DNA from: Streptomyces goshikiensis
GTDB lineage: Bacteria; Actinomycetota; Actinomycetes; Streptomycetales; Streptomycetaceae
DNA length: 64,000 nucleotides
Assembly: GCF_014650555.1 (NCBI RefSeq)
Contig: NZ_BMVE01000007.1
Location: 186,001 to 250,000, forward strand
Direction: 5' to 3'
The translations under genes and the position numbers were made by a program. Positions 34,747 through 43,900 of the stretch are shown one piece after another. The stretch's first letter is position 1. The number at the start of each line of letters is the position of its first letter. The notes beneath the pieces are model-generated. The model worked only from the letters and a program-made list of their open reading frames with translations. It had not been told where the DNA came from and made no database searches.

Positions 34747-34866
34747 GGGACACCCCTGGGTGCGGTCTGGGCGGGATCGGGAGGGGGGAGCGTAGGGGGG
34801 AGAGGGGAGCGGTGAGTGGGGGGAGCGGTGTGGGCGGAGGGGTGGTGCGACGGACCGGGCGGGAGG
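34747..34866 (-). promoter_or_regulatory. Gap between SARP gene and first RiPP enzyme gene
   Basis: This 120-bp purine-rich gap (pyrimidine-rich on the coding strand) may hold a promoter for the enzyme operon. An 11-bp word, GGGGAGCGGTG, is repeated at 34804 and 34820. Its 16-bp period does not fit the 11- or 22-bp spacing of SARP boxes. No clear promoter hexamers are seen, so read-through from the SARP gene is equally likely. Confidence 0.3.
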
Positions 34867-36684
34867 TCAGCGCGGTGCGGCCGCCGCCGGGGCCGCCGCG
34901 GTCGTCCGGTGCGTGCGGACGTGCCAACGCGCGTAGACGCGGAGGAAGTCGTGGACGCGGTACGGGCCGGGCGGCCCGTCCTCCAACAGCCCGGAGTCCA
35001 CGAGCTGTTCGAGCACGCTCTCGCTCTCCCCGGCCGACGGATCGCCGTCCGCGCCGGGCCCGCCCAGCCGGAGGAACGCCTCCCGCAGGTCCGGGGCGAG
35101 CGCGTCGAGCGCCTGCCCGAACACCTCCGGCACCGAGAGCCGGGCGTCCTCCGCGAGGGCCAGCCGGGCGGGGGGATCCGCCGCGAGCCATGCCGCGCAG
35201 TCCGCGACCGACAGGGCGGGCCGGGTCAGCAGCCGGCCGGCGGCGATCCGCAGGGCGAGCGGGAAGTGACCGCAGACGGAGGCCAGTTCCCGGGCGGCCG
35301 CGGGCTCGGCGGCGATCCGCCGGGCGCCGATGAGCCCGGCGAGCAGCCCGTACGCCTCGGCGGGCCGCAGTACGTCGAGCCGGTGCACCGCGCCGCCGTG
35401 CGTGGCGACGACCGCGGCCAGGGCGCGCCTGCTGGTCACGATGACCGAGGCGTCTCCCGCCGCGGGAAGCAGCGGGGTCACCTGCCAGGCGCCGGCCGCG
35501 TCGTCCAGGACGATCAGCTGCCGGTCGGCGCCGGTACCCGCGCCGGCGTCCGCAGCGGCTTCGGGCAGCAGGCGGGCCGCCTCCTCGACGGTCAGCGGTG
35601 TTCCGTCGGGCCGGGCCAGCGCGAGTACGAACACCCCGCCGGGGAAGGAGTGCTGTGTCTCGTGGGCCGTCTGACGGGCCAGCGCCGACTTTCCGATGCC
35701 CGGTGCGCCCGATACGACGACCAGCCGGGGCCCGTCGGCGCAGGTGAGCCGCTCGGCGATGGCTCTTCGGTCGCTCTCGCGCCCGGCGAAGGCGGGGACG
35801 GGCGGTACCTCCCGTCTCGGCCGGCGGCCGTGGGCGGGCGCGCCGCGCGGCGGCAGTGCGGGGACCGCGGACCCGGTCAGCGCCCGGGCGGGCGCCGACG
35901 GGGGCACCGGCGGGGCGGGCGCCAGGTCCTCGGAGCGCAGGATGGCGAGCTCCAGACGGCGCAGTCCCGGGCCCGGGTCGATGCCCAGCTCGTCGCGGAG
36001 CCGGTCGCGTACGGTGCGGTACTCGGCGAGCGCCTCGGCCTGCCGTCCGGTGCGGTAGAGGGCCTCGATGAGCTGCTCGGTGAACCGTTCGCGCACCGGG
36101 TGGCGGCGGGCGCCCTCGTAGAGGTCGACCAGGACCTGATGGCAGTTGCCGGCGGCGAGTTCCAGGTCGCAGACCCTCTCCAGGACCCGTAGCCGCTCCT
36201 GTTCGAGAGCGGGGACGGCATCCTGCTGGAGCATGCGCGAGGCCACGTTGGCCAGGGGCTGCCCGTGCCAGAGCGACAGGGCCTCCCTGAGCCGGTAGAG
36301 CTCCTCTCCCGGGCCGGTCGCGGATCCCGCGCCGGCCGTGAGCGTGCGGAAGAGCACGAGGTCGAGGGTCTCGGTGTCGTTGCGCATCCGGTAACCGCCC
36401 GGCACGGCCTCGATGGTGGTCGCGGATATGCCGTACTTGGCGAACAGCCGGCGCAACCGGAGCACGCAGGTCTGCAGTGCGGCGCGGGCGGTGGCGGGCG
36501 GTTCCTCGTCCCACACGGCGCGCAGCAGATAAGTGGTCGACACGACGGAGTTGGGATGCAGCAGGAGCGCGGCGAGAAGGCTGGTCGGCTTGGACGGTTT
36601 GAGTACGACGGTTTCGGGCCCGTGCGCAATGCTCAAAGGCCCCAGAAGCTGGAACCGGATGATTGATCCCCCGTGTCGGGTCAC
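34867..36684 (-). CDS. SARP-family transcriptional activator with NB-ARC-type ATPase domain
   Basis: A 605-residue regulator of the AfsR/SARP class. It has an OmpR-type winged-helix DNA-binding domain (~8-100, 'FQLLGPLSIAHG', 'RAALQTCVLRLRRLFAKYG'), a bacterial transcriptional activation domain (~105-250, 'ALYRTGRQAEALAEYRTVRD'), and a STAND/NB-ARC NTPase module (~290-590) with Walker A 'VVSGAPGIGKSALARQ' and Walker B 'LIVLDDAA'. It lacks the C-terminal TPR array of AfsR. It probably activates the RiPP genes; repeats of the right spacing lie before the precursor. The GTG at 36684 has AGGGGGA upstream. It is the first gene of the minus-strand cluster. Confidence 0.92.
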   Translation of the reverse strand: MTRHGGSIIRFQLLGPLSIAHGPETVVLKPSKPTSLLAALLLHPNSVVSTTYLLRAVWDEEPPATARAALQTCVLRLRRLFAKYGISATTIEAVPGGYRMRNDTETLDLVLFRTLTAGAGSATGPGEELYRLREALSLWHGQPLANVASRMLQQDAVPALEQERLRVLERVCDLELAAGNCHQVLVDLYEGARRHPVRERFTEQLIEALYRTGRQAEALAEYRTVRDRLRDELGIDPGPGLRRLELAILRSEDLAPAPPVPPSAPARALTGSAVPALPPRGAPAHGRRPRREVPPVPAFAGRESDRRAIAERLTCADGPRLVVVSGAPGIGKSALARQTAHETQHSFPGGVFVLALARPDGTPLTVEEAARLLPEAAADAGAGTGADRQLIVLDDAAGAWQVTPLLPAAGDASVIVTSRRALAAVVATHGGAVHRLDVLRPAEAYGLLAGLIGARRIAAEPAAARELASVCGHFPLALRIAAGRLLTRPALSVADCAAWLAADPPARLALAEDARLSVPEVFGQALDALAPDLREAFLRLGGPGADGDPSAGESESVLEQLVDSGLLEDGPPGPYRVHDFLRVYARWHVRTHRTTAAAPAAAAPR

Positions 36685-36819
36685 GCATTCCCCCTATAGG
36701 GAGCGTGGCGGGGGCGGTGGTCTGCCGGTTCCGCGGGGCCCGTCACACGCCGGAAATAGTCCGGACCAGGCCTGCAGTCGCTGCTCGCCCCCCGTTGGGC
36801 GGTGAATGACTGGAACACT

Positions 36820-36849
36820 ACATAACGGATCTTGTGGAAGTCGAGCCAA
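36820..36849 (-). promoter_or_regulatory. Putative promoter of the SARP gene
   Basis: On the minus strand, TTGGCT (36849-36844) and TTATGT (36825-36820) are separated by 18 bp in the AT-richest part of the region, about 135 bp before the SARP start. This fits a vegetative-type promoter loosely. Confidence 0.3.
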
Positions 36850-37021
36850 AGGGTGACTTGTTCGGCGCCAGCCGGCTGTTTCTCCCTTCTCCGTAACCTG
36901 GGCGCTTCGAGGAGTTACCGTCGGTTCGTCAAAACCGTTCAGTGCTAAACGAATTACGGTGGCGGCGCCATCCAAGCACGATGTGGTGATCCAGTTAAGG
37001 TGCATATCCCGCCACTGATCT

Positions 37022-37059
37022 GGCCGGTCGTCGCCCCCCGACCGGGGCGACGACCGGCC
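37022..37059 (-). terminator. Terminator of the hemerythrin gene
   Basis: A perfect 16-bp inverted repeat (37022-37037 and 37044-37059) with a six-base loop lies directly after the stop of the gene at 37061-37552. It separates that gene from the RiPP cluster. Confidence 0.85.
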
Positions 37060-37060
37060 G

Positions 37061-37552
37061 TCAGCCCTTCACGAGGGCGCGCACGTGGTCGACGCGGCCG
37101 CAGTCCGCCGCCAGTTGCCGCTCGCGCTCCTGGAGGAAGGCGGCGCCCAGCTCGGCGCGGCGCTCGTCGGGCACGTTCTCCCGGGCGCCGTTGAGGATGG
37201 TCCGTTCCTCCTCGTCGATGTGGTGCGACACGGCCTTCACCAGGTCTTCCAGCCGCTCGTCCCACTTGTCGGAGCCGACCTCGGACACCTCCAGCAGCGC
37301 CAGCAGCGCCGCGTTGCCCTCGGCGTGCTCCTCGGCCCCGTGCTCCACCTCTTCGTTGTCGACGTCCTTGAACCGCTTCAGGGCGCCGTACACCTTGGCC
37401 TCCTCGGCCTCGCCGTGGGCGATGAGCAGGGCCGAAAACTGTTCGAGCGCCTTCGCGCGGTCGGATTCCACGCTCCGCATCCGGCGGAGGAGGTCCTCCA
37501 TGGTGCGGTGGTCCTTGAGGATCACCGCGACGACGTCGTGCTGCACGGTCAT
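37061..37552 (-). CDS. Hemerythrin (HHE) domain protein, second copy
   Basis: A 163-residue hemerythrin-like protein with the helical ligand pattern 'ILKDHRTMEDLLRRM', 'LIAHGEAEEAKVYGAL', 'HGAEEHAEGNAALLALLE' and 'AVSHHIDEEERTILNGA'. A diiron centre sensing O2, NO or oxidative stress is expected. The ATG at 37552 has AGGAG upstream. Just upstream on the same strand is a GlsB-type stress membrane protein, so the pair may belong to a general stress regulon. It is distinct in sequence from the hemerythrin at 14355-14909. Confidence 0.88.
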   Translation of the reverse strand: MTVQHDVVAVILKDHRTMEDLLRRMRSVESDRAKALEQFSALLIAHGEAEEAKVYGALKRFKDVDNEEVEHGAEEHAEGNAALLALLEVSEVGSDKWDERLEDLVKAVSHHIDEEERTILNGARENVPDERRAELGAAFLQERERQLAADCGRVDHVRALVKG

Positions 37553-37601
37553 GGTCCGCTCCTGTTCCTGCTCGTGTTCGTTCAGGTTTCCGAAGGGGGG
37601 C

Positions 37602-37871
37602 TCAGCGCCGCCGGCCTCCACCGGAGACCATCCGGTAGGCGAGCAGCAGGATCATCGAACCGACGATCGCGGCGACCCATGTTGACACCTCGAAGAACCC
37701 GTCGATGGAATCGACACCGAAAAGCACCTTGCCGAGCCAGCCCCCGAGGAGCGCGCCCGCTATGCCGATCAGGATGGTGATGATGATGCCGCCGGGATCT
37801 CTGCCGGGCAGCAGGGCCTTTGCGACGATTCCCGCGAGCAGTCCGATGACGATCCACGCGATGATTCCCAC
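37602..37871 (-). CDS. GlsB/YeaQ/YmgE family stress-response membrane protein
   Basis: An 89-residue membrane protein with three hydrophobic segments and the family motifs 'GIIAWIVIGLLAGIVAKALLPG', 'GGIIITILIGIAGALLGGWLG' and 'GSMILLLAYRMV' (transglycosylase-associated protein family). Members are stress-induced and of unclear function. ATG at 37871. About 50 bp separate it from the downstream hemerythrin gene, suggesting co-transcription. Confidence 0.92.
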   Translation of the reverse strand: MGIIAWIVIGLLAGIVAKALLPGRDPGGIIITILIGIAGALLGGWLGKVLFGVDSIDGFFEVSTWVAAIVGSMILLLAYRMVSGGGRRR

Positions 37872-37987
37872 GACGTCTCCTCGATTTCTCCCGCCGAGCC
37901 CCGATTGTTCGTGACTCCCGTCAATCGCCGGGTGCTCGCTGCGGAGGAATCCAAACGCCCGGCATCGGGCGGGTCGCGGGGGACCGC

Positions 37988-38410
37988 TCAGCCCAGGAAG
38001 GACAGCCGTACCGTGCGCTCGGGGTTGTCCCGGTTGGTGTCCACCAGCACCACCGACTGCCAGGTTCCGAGAGCCAGCTCGCCCCGTACCACCGGAAGGG
38101 TGGCGTGCGGAGGCACGAACGCGGGCAGTACGTGGTCGCGGCCGTGGCCGGGTGAACCGTGCCGGTGCCGCCAGCGGTCGTCGGCGGGCAGCAGCGTGCG
38201 CAGCGCGTCCAGCAGGTCGTCGTCACTGCCGGCGCCCGTCTCGATGACGGCCAGCCCGGCCGTCGCGTGCGGGGTGAAGACGTTGAGCAGCCCGTCCCGG
38301 CCGCGGGCGGCCTCACTCAGGAACTCCGCGCAGGCCGAGGTCAGGTCGTGGACGGTCTCGCCTGAGCCCGTGGTCACATCGAGCGTGCGTGTGGTGAACG
38401 TGTCGGTCAT
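37988..38410 (-). CDS. YjbQ (UPF0047) family protein
   Basis: A 140-residue protein of the YjbQ/UPF0047 family, sometimes called secondary thiamine-phosphate synthase from weak phosphatase-like activity in E. coli. Conserved elements are 'GLLNVFTPHATAGLAVIE', 'RHRHGSPGHGRDHVLPAFV' and 'LALGTWQSVVLVDTNRDNP', with His residues that line the conserved pocket. ATG at 38410. Biological role uncertain. Confidence 0.9.
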   Translation of the reverse strand: MTDTFTTRTLDVTTGSGETVHDLTSACAEFLSEAARGRDGLLNVFTPHATAGLAVIETGAGSDDDLLDALRTLLPADDRWRHRHGSPGHGRDHVLPAFVPPHATLPVVRGELALGTWQSVVLVDTNRDNPERTVRLSFLG

Positions 38411-38454
38411 GCGCCCATCCTCGCCGGGAACCCGCGGACGCGTCGGAGCCCGGC

Positions 38455-39120
38455 TCAGCCCGCGACGCCGAAGGGACTCGCGTCGAGGTGTTCGAGCAGG
38501 TCCGCGGGATCCCGGTAGACCGGGCCGGCGCCCGCCGCTTCGAGGTCGTGACGGGGAATGCCGCCGCTGAGGACGCCCACGGGCCGCACCCCCGCCCGGG
38601 TCGCGGCCTTCATGTCCCACACGCTGTCGCCGACGAACACGGAGCCGTGCGCGGACGCGTCCGCCAGCTCCAGCGCGTGGCGGACAGGATCCGGGGCGGG
38701 CTTGCCCCGTTCCACGTCAGCGGCGCTGGCGGTGGCGGTGAGGGCGTCGTCCGCGCCGATCGCCCTCCGCAACGCGTCGAGCTCGCCGCCTCCGGCCGAG
38801 GTGACCAGGACGACGCGCCAGCCCCGGCGGCTCAGCGTGCGCAGCAGCTCGTCCGCCGAGCGCAGCCGGGGCAGGCGCTCGAAGTACGTCGCGTACAGGG
38901 TGTCGTGGGCGGCGCTCAGCGCCCCGTCCCCGCCGGTGTCCCGCTCCTCGCCGAGGAGGTGGGAGAGCAGGTCCTCGCCCGGCAGGCCGAGCGCACGGTG
39001 GATGGCGTGCATCGGTACGTCGTGCCCCGCCTGGCGCAGCGCCTCCCACCAGGACGTGACGTGCAGGTGATTGGTGTCGACCAGTGTTCCGTCCACGTCG
39101 AACAGCGCGGCCCGGTTCAT
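38455..39120 (-). CDS. HAD-superfamily hydrolase (phosphoglycolate phosphatase-like)
   Basis: A 221-residue HAD phosphatase. Motif I is 'LFDVDGTLVDTN' (nucleophile Asp), motif II 'VLVTSAGGG', the lysine lies in 'RGKPAPDP', and motif IV is 'VFVGDSVWDMKAA'. A helical cap of the beta-phosphoglucomutase/phosphoglycolate phosphatase type occupies residues ~15-85. Substrate unknown. The ATG at 39120 immediately precedes motif I. Confidence 0.92.
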   Translation of the reverse strand: MNRAALFDVDGTLVDTNHLHVTSWWEALRQAGHDVPMHAIHRALGLPGEDLLSHLLGEERDTGGDGALSAAHDTLYATYFERLPRLRSADELLRTLSRRGWRVVLVTSAGGGELDALRRAIGADDALTATASAADVERGKPAPDPVRHALELADASAHGSVFVGDSVWDMKAATRAGVRPVGVLSGGIPRHDLEAAGAGPVYRDPADLLEHLDASPFGVAG

Positions 39121-39151
39121 GTGCCTCCTCGTCCGGGGAGCGGGACGCGCA

Positions 39152-39191
39152 CGGGGGCGCCCACGCGAGCAGTCTCGCGTGGGCGCCCCCG
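39152..39191 (-). terminator. Terminator of the DUF5133-like gene
   Basis: A perfect 18-bp inverted repeat (39152-39169 and 39174-39191) with a four-base loop lies 20 bp after the stop at 39212 and before the HAD gene. Confidence 0.88.
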
Positions 39192-39211
39192 GCACGCACC
39201 CGCACGCACCC

Positions 39212-39442
39212 TCAGCGGGCGGGTATCACCGAATCGTCGAAGGTCCCCGCACCGGGGAGCCGGTAGCGGGCGGCGACGACGGCCGCCTCCGCGCTGCCCG
39301 TACCGGTCGCCGTGCACAGCAGGGCCGAGAGTTCCTCGATGCGACGGACCGTCCTCGGACTCCCTTCGAGGGCGTTCAGGAGGCTCAGCGTCTCGTACTC
39401 ACGGACGGCGGCGGGCAGCAGTGCGGGGTGGGCCATCAGCAT
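39212..39442 (-). CDS. DUF5133-like small protein (76 aa)
   Basis: A 76-residue protein beginning 'MLMAHPALLPAAVREYETLS' with 'RTVRRIEELSALLCTATGT' and 'AAVVAARYRLPG', which matches DUF5133 proteins of Streptomyces. No function is known; some are seen near regulators. The ATG at 39442 has GAAGGGA upstream. It is a single gene with its own terminator. Confidence 0.8.
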   Translation of the reverse strand: MLMAHPALLPAAVREYETLSLLNALEGSPRTVRRIEELSALLCTATGTGSAEAAVVAARYRLPGAGTFDDSVIPAR

Positions 39443-39574
39443 GGAACGGATCCCTTCTCCGGCGGTCTGTCTCTCTGCCGGGCTTCTGCCCAGGGCTGCG
39501 CCCGCCACACGCCCGGGACACCGCGCACCGGGCCCGGTGGCCGCCTACTGCCAACGAATCTCCGACTCAGGTCA

Positions 39575-40198
39575 CTAGGTGTTCAGCAGGCGGTTGAAGA
39601 AGGAGCGGTACTGCTGGAGCGCCAGCCGCAGCTCCTCCGTGGCGACCTGCCCGCCCTGGCCCCACTGTCCTTCCAGGCCCTGCTTGCGGGCGGAGAAGGT
39701 CCGGGCCAGGGTCTGCATCACCTCGGCCACGAGGGCGTCGGCGGACCTGACGGCCTCCTGCGGGTCGTCCACGAACCTGCCCTGGATCTCGCTCCAGGCC
39801 TTGCGGTAGCCCTCGGCGTCCGGGGCGCCGAGCAACGGTTCCTCATCCGCCGCCGGGGCGTCCACGGCCCCGCGCTCCGTCGTGGCCCGCCCCGGCTCCC
39901 CGTCCCACTGCTCCGTCGGCGCCCGCCCCGGAGCCCCGGTCCCGTCATACGCCTCCCGCGTGCCCGGGTCCGTCTCCCGTACGCCCTCGGCGGCGTCCCG
40001 CCTGCCCGGGTCCGTCTCCCGTACGCCCGCGGCGGTGTCCCGCGGGTCCGCGGTGGCCTCGCCCGGGTACACGGGCACCTGCTGCCGCTCGTCCTCGCGG
40101 GTGGTCGCCGCGGGCGCCCCCGCCTGGGGGTGGGCGATGTCCTCGGTCGTCAGCCCCGCCTCGTCGGCCCGGGCGTCCCGCTCTCCGTGGTCGCGCAT
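39575..40198 (-). CDS. Conserved hypothetical protein with low-complexity N-terminal region
   Basis: A 207-residue protein. Residues 1 to about 120 are hydrophilic and disordered-looking and contain two copies of a 14-residue unit ('GVRETDPG'). Residues ~125-207 form a conserved helical domain ('AWSEIQGRFVDDPQEAVRSADALVAEVMQ', 'LRLALQQYRSFFNRLL'). The upstream membrane-anchored protein has the same domain ('EWSGVQEAFVDRPERSVGEADELVTRLM', 'MVHYRALFEELL'). The ATG at 40198 has AGAGGAG upstream; its start lies one base after the upstream stop. I do not recognise a function. Confidence 0.8.
   Translation of the reverse strand: MRDHGERDARADEAGLTTEDIAHPQAGAPAATTREDERQQVPVYPGEATADPRDTAAGVRETDPGRRDAAEGVRETDPGTREAYDGTGAPGRAPTEQWDGEPGRATTERGAVDAPAADEEPLLGAPDAEGYRKAWSEIQGRFVDDPQEAVRSADALVAEVMQTLARTFSARKQGLEGQWGQGGQVATEELRLALQQYRSFFNRLLNT
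39961..40044. repeat. Two tandem 42-bp repeats inside a coding sequence
   Basis: Units 39961-40002 and 40003-40044 are nearly identical and in frame, encoding the duplicated 14-residue segment of the protein at 39575-40198. Such repeats can vary in copy number between strains. Confidence 0.8.
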
Positions 40199-40199
40199 G

Positions 40200-40742
40200 T
40201 CACCGGCTCCTCTGATCATTCAGCAATTCCTCGAACAGCGCGCGATAGTGCACCATCGCGCCGCGGAGTTCCTCCGTCGTCGTCTGTCCCGCGCCGCTGC
40301 GCACCTTGACGTCGTGCGCGGCGCGGTAGTGCTCCACCGTGCGTCCGTGTTCCACCGACAGGTCGCGCAGCTGCCCGCTGTAGTCCTCCGTGGGATAGCC
40401 GCGCTCGCGCATCAGCCGGGTGACCAGCTCGTCGGCCTCGCCGACGGAACGCTCCGGGCGGTCCACGAACGCCTCCTGGACGCCGCTCCACTCCTCGGTG
40501 TACTGCTTGCGCCGCTCCGGCGGCAGTTCCTTGATCTCAAGCGCGTCGTGGCGCGCCTCGCGGGAGCGCAGCTCCCGCTCCGCGGCCTTGCGGCCGCCTT
40601 CGGCCTCCACCGTCCGGTCGTACTCGGGACCGAACCGGCTGCGCAGGTGCCGTCGGCGGGACCTGGTCCACAGCCCCACGGCGAGTGCGATCACCAGGAC
40701 GGCCGCGATCACGATCACGGCTATGAGCATGCTGGTCGACAT
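40200..40742 (-). CDS. Membrane-anchored conserved hypothetical protein
   Basis: A 180-residue protein with one N-terminal membrane span ('MLIAVIVIAAVLVIALAVGLW', then basic residues) and a cytoplasmic helical domain. Its last ~90 residues match the C-terminal domain of the downstream protein ('EEWSGVQEAFVDRPERSVGEADELVTRLM', 'GYPTEDYSGQLRDLSVEH'). The family is common in Streptomyces and has no known role. ATG at 40742. The pair may form a membrane and cytosolic set of the same domain. Confidence 0.85.
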   Translation of the reverse strand: MSTSMLIAVIVIAAVLVIALAVGLWTRSRRRHLRSRFGPEYDRTVEAEGGRKAAERELRSREARHDALEIKELPPERRKQYTEEWSGVQEAFVDRPERSVGEADELVTRLMRERGYPTEDYSGQLRDLSVEHGRTVEHYRAAHDVKVRSGAGQTTTEELRGAMVHYRALFEELLNDQRSR

Positions 40743-40802
40743 GGTGTTTCTCCATCCGGGCCTCTTCAGCCTCTGCCGCGCGCCTGCCCCTGGCGGCGTC
40801 GG

Positions 40803-41348
40803 TCAAACCGACCGGGCCTCGAAGCCGGCGAGGGCCTCCCCGGCCCGGCGCAGTACGGAGTCGGTGCCCGCGCCGGCGTCGAGGGTGAGGCCGTCCTCGT
40901 CGGCGCCCAGCGGTTCCAGGACCTCGTACTGGGACTCCAGGAGCCGGACCGGCATGAAGTGCCCGGCCCGCCCGGCGACTCGGGCGCGCGCCACCGCCCT
41001 GTCCAGCGTCAGGTGCAGGAACCACACCGCCGGGGCGGCCTCGCGAAGGCGGTCCCGGTAGGCGCGCTTGAGGGCGGAGCAGGAGACGACGGCGCCCTCG
41101 CCGGCGCGCACGACCTCGCGGACCGCCTCCGTCAGCGCGGTCAGCCAGGGCTCGCGGTCCGCGTCGTCGAGGGGGTGCCCGGCGCGCATCCTGGCGATGT
41201 TCGCCGCCGGGTGGAAGTCGTCGCCCTCCACGAAGGGCACCCCGCGGCGGGCGGCGAGGAGGCGGCCCACGGTGCTCTTGCCCGAGCCGGACACCCCCAT
41301 GACCACCACGACGGGCGGGGCCGGCCGTGCCGGTCCGGATGTCTCCAC
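40803..41348 (-). CDS. gntK: Gluconokinase
   Basis: A 181-residue P-loop kinase that phosphorylates gluconate to 6-phosphogluconate. Walker A is 'VVVMGVSGSGKSTVGRLLA', followed by 'VEGDDFHPAANIARMRAGHPLDD', 'VSCSALKRAYRDRLRE' and 'FMPVRLLESQYEVLEPL', all diagnostic of GntK. The GTG at 41348 with GGGAGGG upstream is taken as the start. It is divergent from an SDR of glucose-dehydrogenase type. Confidence 0.93.
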   Translation of the reverse strand: METSGPARPAPPVVVVMGVSGSGKSTVGRLLAARRGVPFVEGDDFHPAANIARMRAGHPLDDADREPWLTALTEAVREVVRAGEGAVVSCSALKRAYRDRLREAAPAVWFLHLTLDRAVARARVAGRAGHFMPVRLLESQYEVLEPLGADEDGLTLDAGAGTDSVLRRAGEALAGFEARSV

Positions 41349-41559
41349 AGCGCCCTCCCGGGTGGCCCGCGAGCCGGACGGTCCGGTCAGGAGATCATCC
41401 CGGCGACCGGCTCCCTCCGGCCGCTCCTTACGCCGTCGGAGGGGTGTGGTTGCCCCGATCGGCCGAGCGGCGCGAGCCGCCCGGCGCCGCCCGCTTGCGC
41501 GCGGGCGACCGTGGTCTGCCGGTGCCGGTGGGTGAGGCCAACGATGGGAGAGACGAGTG

Positions 41560-42393
<834 letters not shown>

Positions 42394-42427
42394 CCCACCG
42401 CCCTCACGAGTCACCGAGGACCGCTTG

Positions 42428-43900
42428 ATGATCCCAGTACACCTCCTGGCGGACGCCCCCGCGCAACTGCTGCCCGCGCGGGAACTGATGGCGTTCACCC
42501 TGGCCATGCACATCACCCTGGTGCCGCTGGGGGTGGCGTTGCCGTTCATCACCCTGGTCATGCACCACCGGGGCCTGCGGAAGTCGGACCCCGTCGCGCT
42601 GCTGCTGGCCCGCCGCTGGTCCGCCGTGATGGCCGTGCAGTTCGCCGTCGGCATCATCACGGGCACCGTGCTCTCCTTCGAGTTCGGCCTGCTCTGGCCC
42701 GGCATGATGGGCCGCTGGGGCGATGTCTTCGGCCTCGGCTTCGGCATCGAGGCCTGGGCCTTCTTCCTTGAGGCGATCCTGATCGCCATCTACCTCTACG
42801 GCTGGCGCCGGCTGCCTCCGAAGACGCACTTCTGGCTCGGCGTACCGCTGCCGCTGGCGGCCCTGATGGGCGCCTTCGGCATCATCGCCGCCAACTCGTG
42901 GATGAACACCCCGCGCGGCTTCACCCTCGACGGCAACGGCCGGCCGGTGGACGTCACCGTCCAGCAGGCGATCTTCACGCCGATGTTCGGCCCGCAGTAC
43001 TGGCACTTCGTCGTCGCCATGTTCATCACCGCCGGCTACGTGGTGGCCGGGGTCTACGCGGTCGGCTGGCTCCGGGGCCGCCGCGACCGCTACCACCGCC
43101 TCGGTTTCACCGTGCCGTTCACGGTCGCCGCGATCCTCACCCCCGTGCAGTTCGTCCTCGGCGACAACATCGCGAGGCAGGTCTTCCTCAAGCAGCCCAT
43201 CAAGTTCGCCGCCCTGGAACTGGTCTGGGAGACCGACACGCACGTTCCCGAGTACCTGTTCGGCCGGCTCCAGGAGGACGGCACCGTCAAGGGCGGCATC
43301 AAGATCCCCCAGCTCGACTCCATCCTGGCCGGGAAGAGTCCCGACACGAAGGTCACCGGCCTGAGCTCGGTGCCCGCATCCGACCGCCCCACCGCCACCC
43401 AGGCGACCATCGCGCACTGGGCCTTTGACATCATGGCGCTCGTCGGCACCGCCCTGATCCTGCTCGCCCTCTGGTACGCCTGGTGCTGGTGGCGCCACCG
43501 CGACCTGCCGAAGTCCCCCTGGTTCTTCCGCTGCGCCGCCGTTTCCGGCGTGGCCAGCGTGGTGACCGTGGAATGCGGCTGGATCAGCACCGAGGTGGGC
43601 CGCCAGCCCTGGATCGTCTACGAGAACATGCGGGTGTCCGAGGCGGTGACGCCCACCGGAGCCTCCGCCCTGTGGGCCGTGTTCGGTCTCGTCGTCGTGG
43701 TCTACCTGCTGGTCTTCGGCTCGCTCCTCGGCGTGGTGCTGAAGATGAGCGGCCGCTGGCGGCTCGCCGACGCCGCGTCCGGCCCCGGACCGGCCGGGGA
43801 GCCCGCCGACGACCCGGAGGCGGACACCCCGTACGGCCCGCGTCCCGAACCGGCCGGCGCCGCCCCCGGTGACCACCGAGCACCTGGGAGCGAGCAGTGA
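42428..43900 (+). CDS. cydA: Cytochrome bd ubiquinol oxidase subunit I
   Basis: A 490-residue polytopic subunit with about nine membrane segments. Heme-ligand and quinol-site elements are visible: 'FTLAMHITLVPLG' with the N-terminal heme His, 'GLLWPGMMGRWGDVFG', 'EAWAFFLEAILIAIYLYGW', and a quinol loop after 'NSWMNTPRGF'. With CydB it reduces O2 to water with high affinity and resists NO and cyanide. GAGGA precedes the ATG at 42428. The C-terminal tail (~445-490) is acidic and proline-rich. It overlaps cydB. The cydCD export genes are not in the window. Confidence 0.95.
   Translation: MIPVHLLADAPAQLLPARELMAFTLAMHITLVPLGVALPFITLVMHHRGLRKSDPVALLLARRWSAVMAVQFAVGIITGTVLSFEFGLLWPGMMGRWGDVFGLGFGIEAWAFFLEAILIAIYLYGWRRLPPKTHFWLGVPLPLAALMGAFGIIAANSWMNTPRGFTLDGNGRPVDVTVQQAIFTPMFGPQYWHFVVAMFITAGYVVAGVYAVGWLRGRRDRYHRLGFTVPFTVAAILTPVQFVLGDNIARQVFLKQPIKFAALELVWETDTHVPEYLFGRLQEDGTVKGGIKIPQLDSILAGKSPDTKVTGLSSVPASDRPTATQATIAHWAFDIMALVGTALILLALWYAWCWWRHRDLPKSPWFFRCAAVSGVASVVTVECGWISTEVGRQPWIVYENMRVSEAVTPTGASALWAVFGLVVVVYLLVFGSLLGVVLKMSGRWRLADAASGPGPAGEPADDPEADTPYGPRPEPAGAAPGDHRAPGSEQ

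Larger units (their letters stand above)
36685..37060. other. Intergenic region between SARP gene and hemerythrin gene
   Basis: About 375 bp with unusually low GC for the window around 36800-37000, consistent with regulatory DNA. It contains the putative SARP promoter (36820-36849) and, at the far end, the hemerythrin terminator (37022-37059). I find no convincing coding sequence. Confidence 0.45.

Noticed and set aside
34804..34830. Direct repeats GGGGAGCGGTG considered as SARP boxes for the enzyme operon
   Set aside because: The period is 16 bp, not 11 or 22, and the stretch is simple purine-rich sequence.
36694..37005. A 103-codon minus-strand frame upstream of the SARP gene
   Set aside because: No family resemblance, and it overlaps the AT-richer regulatory region before the SARP start.
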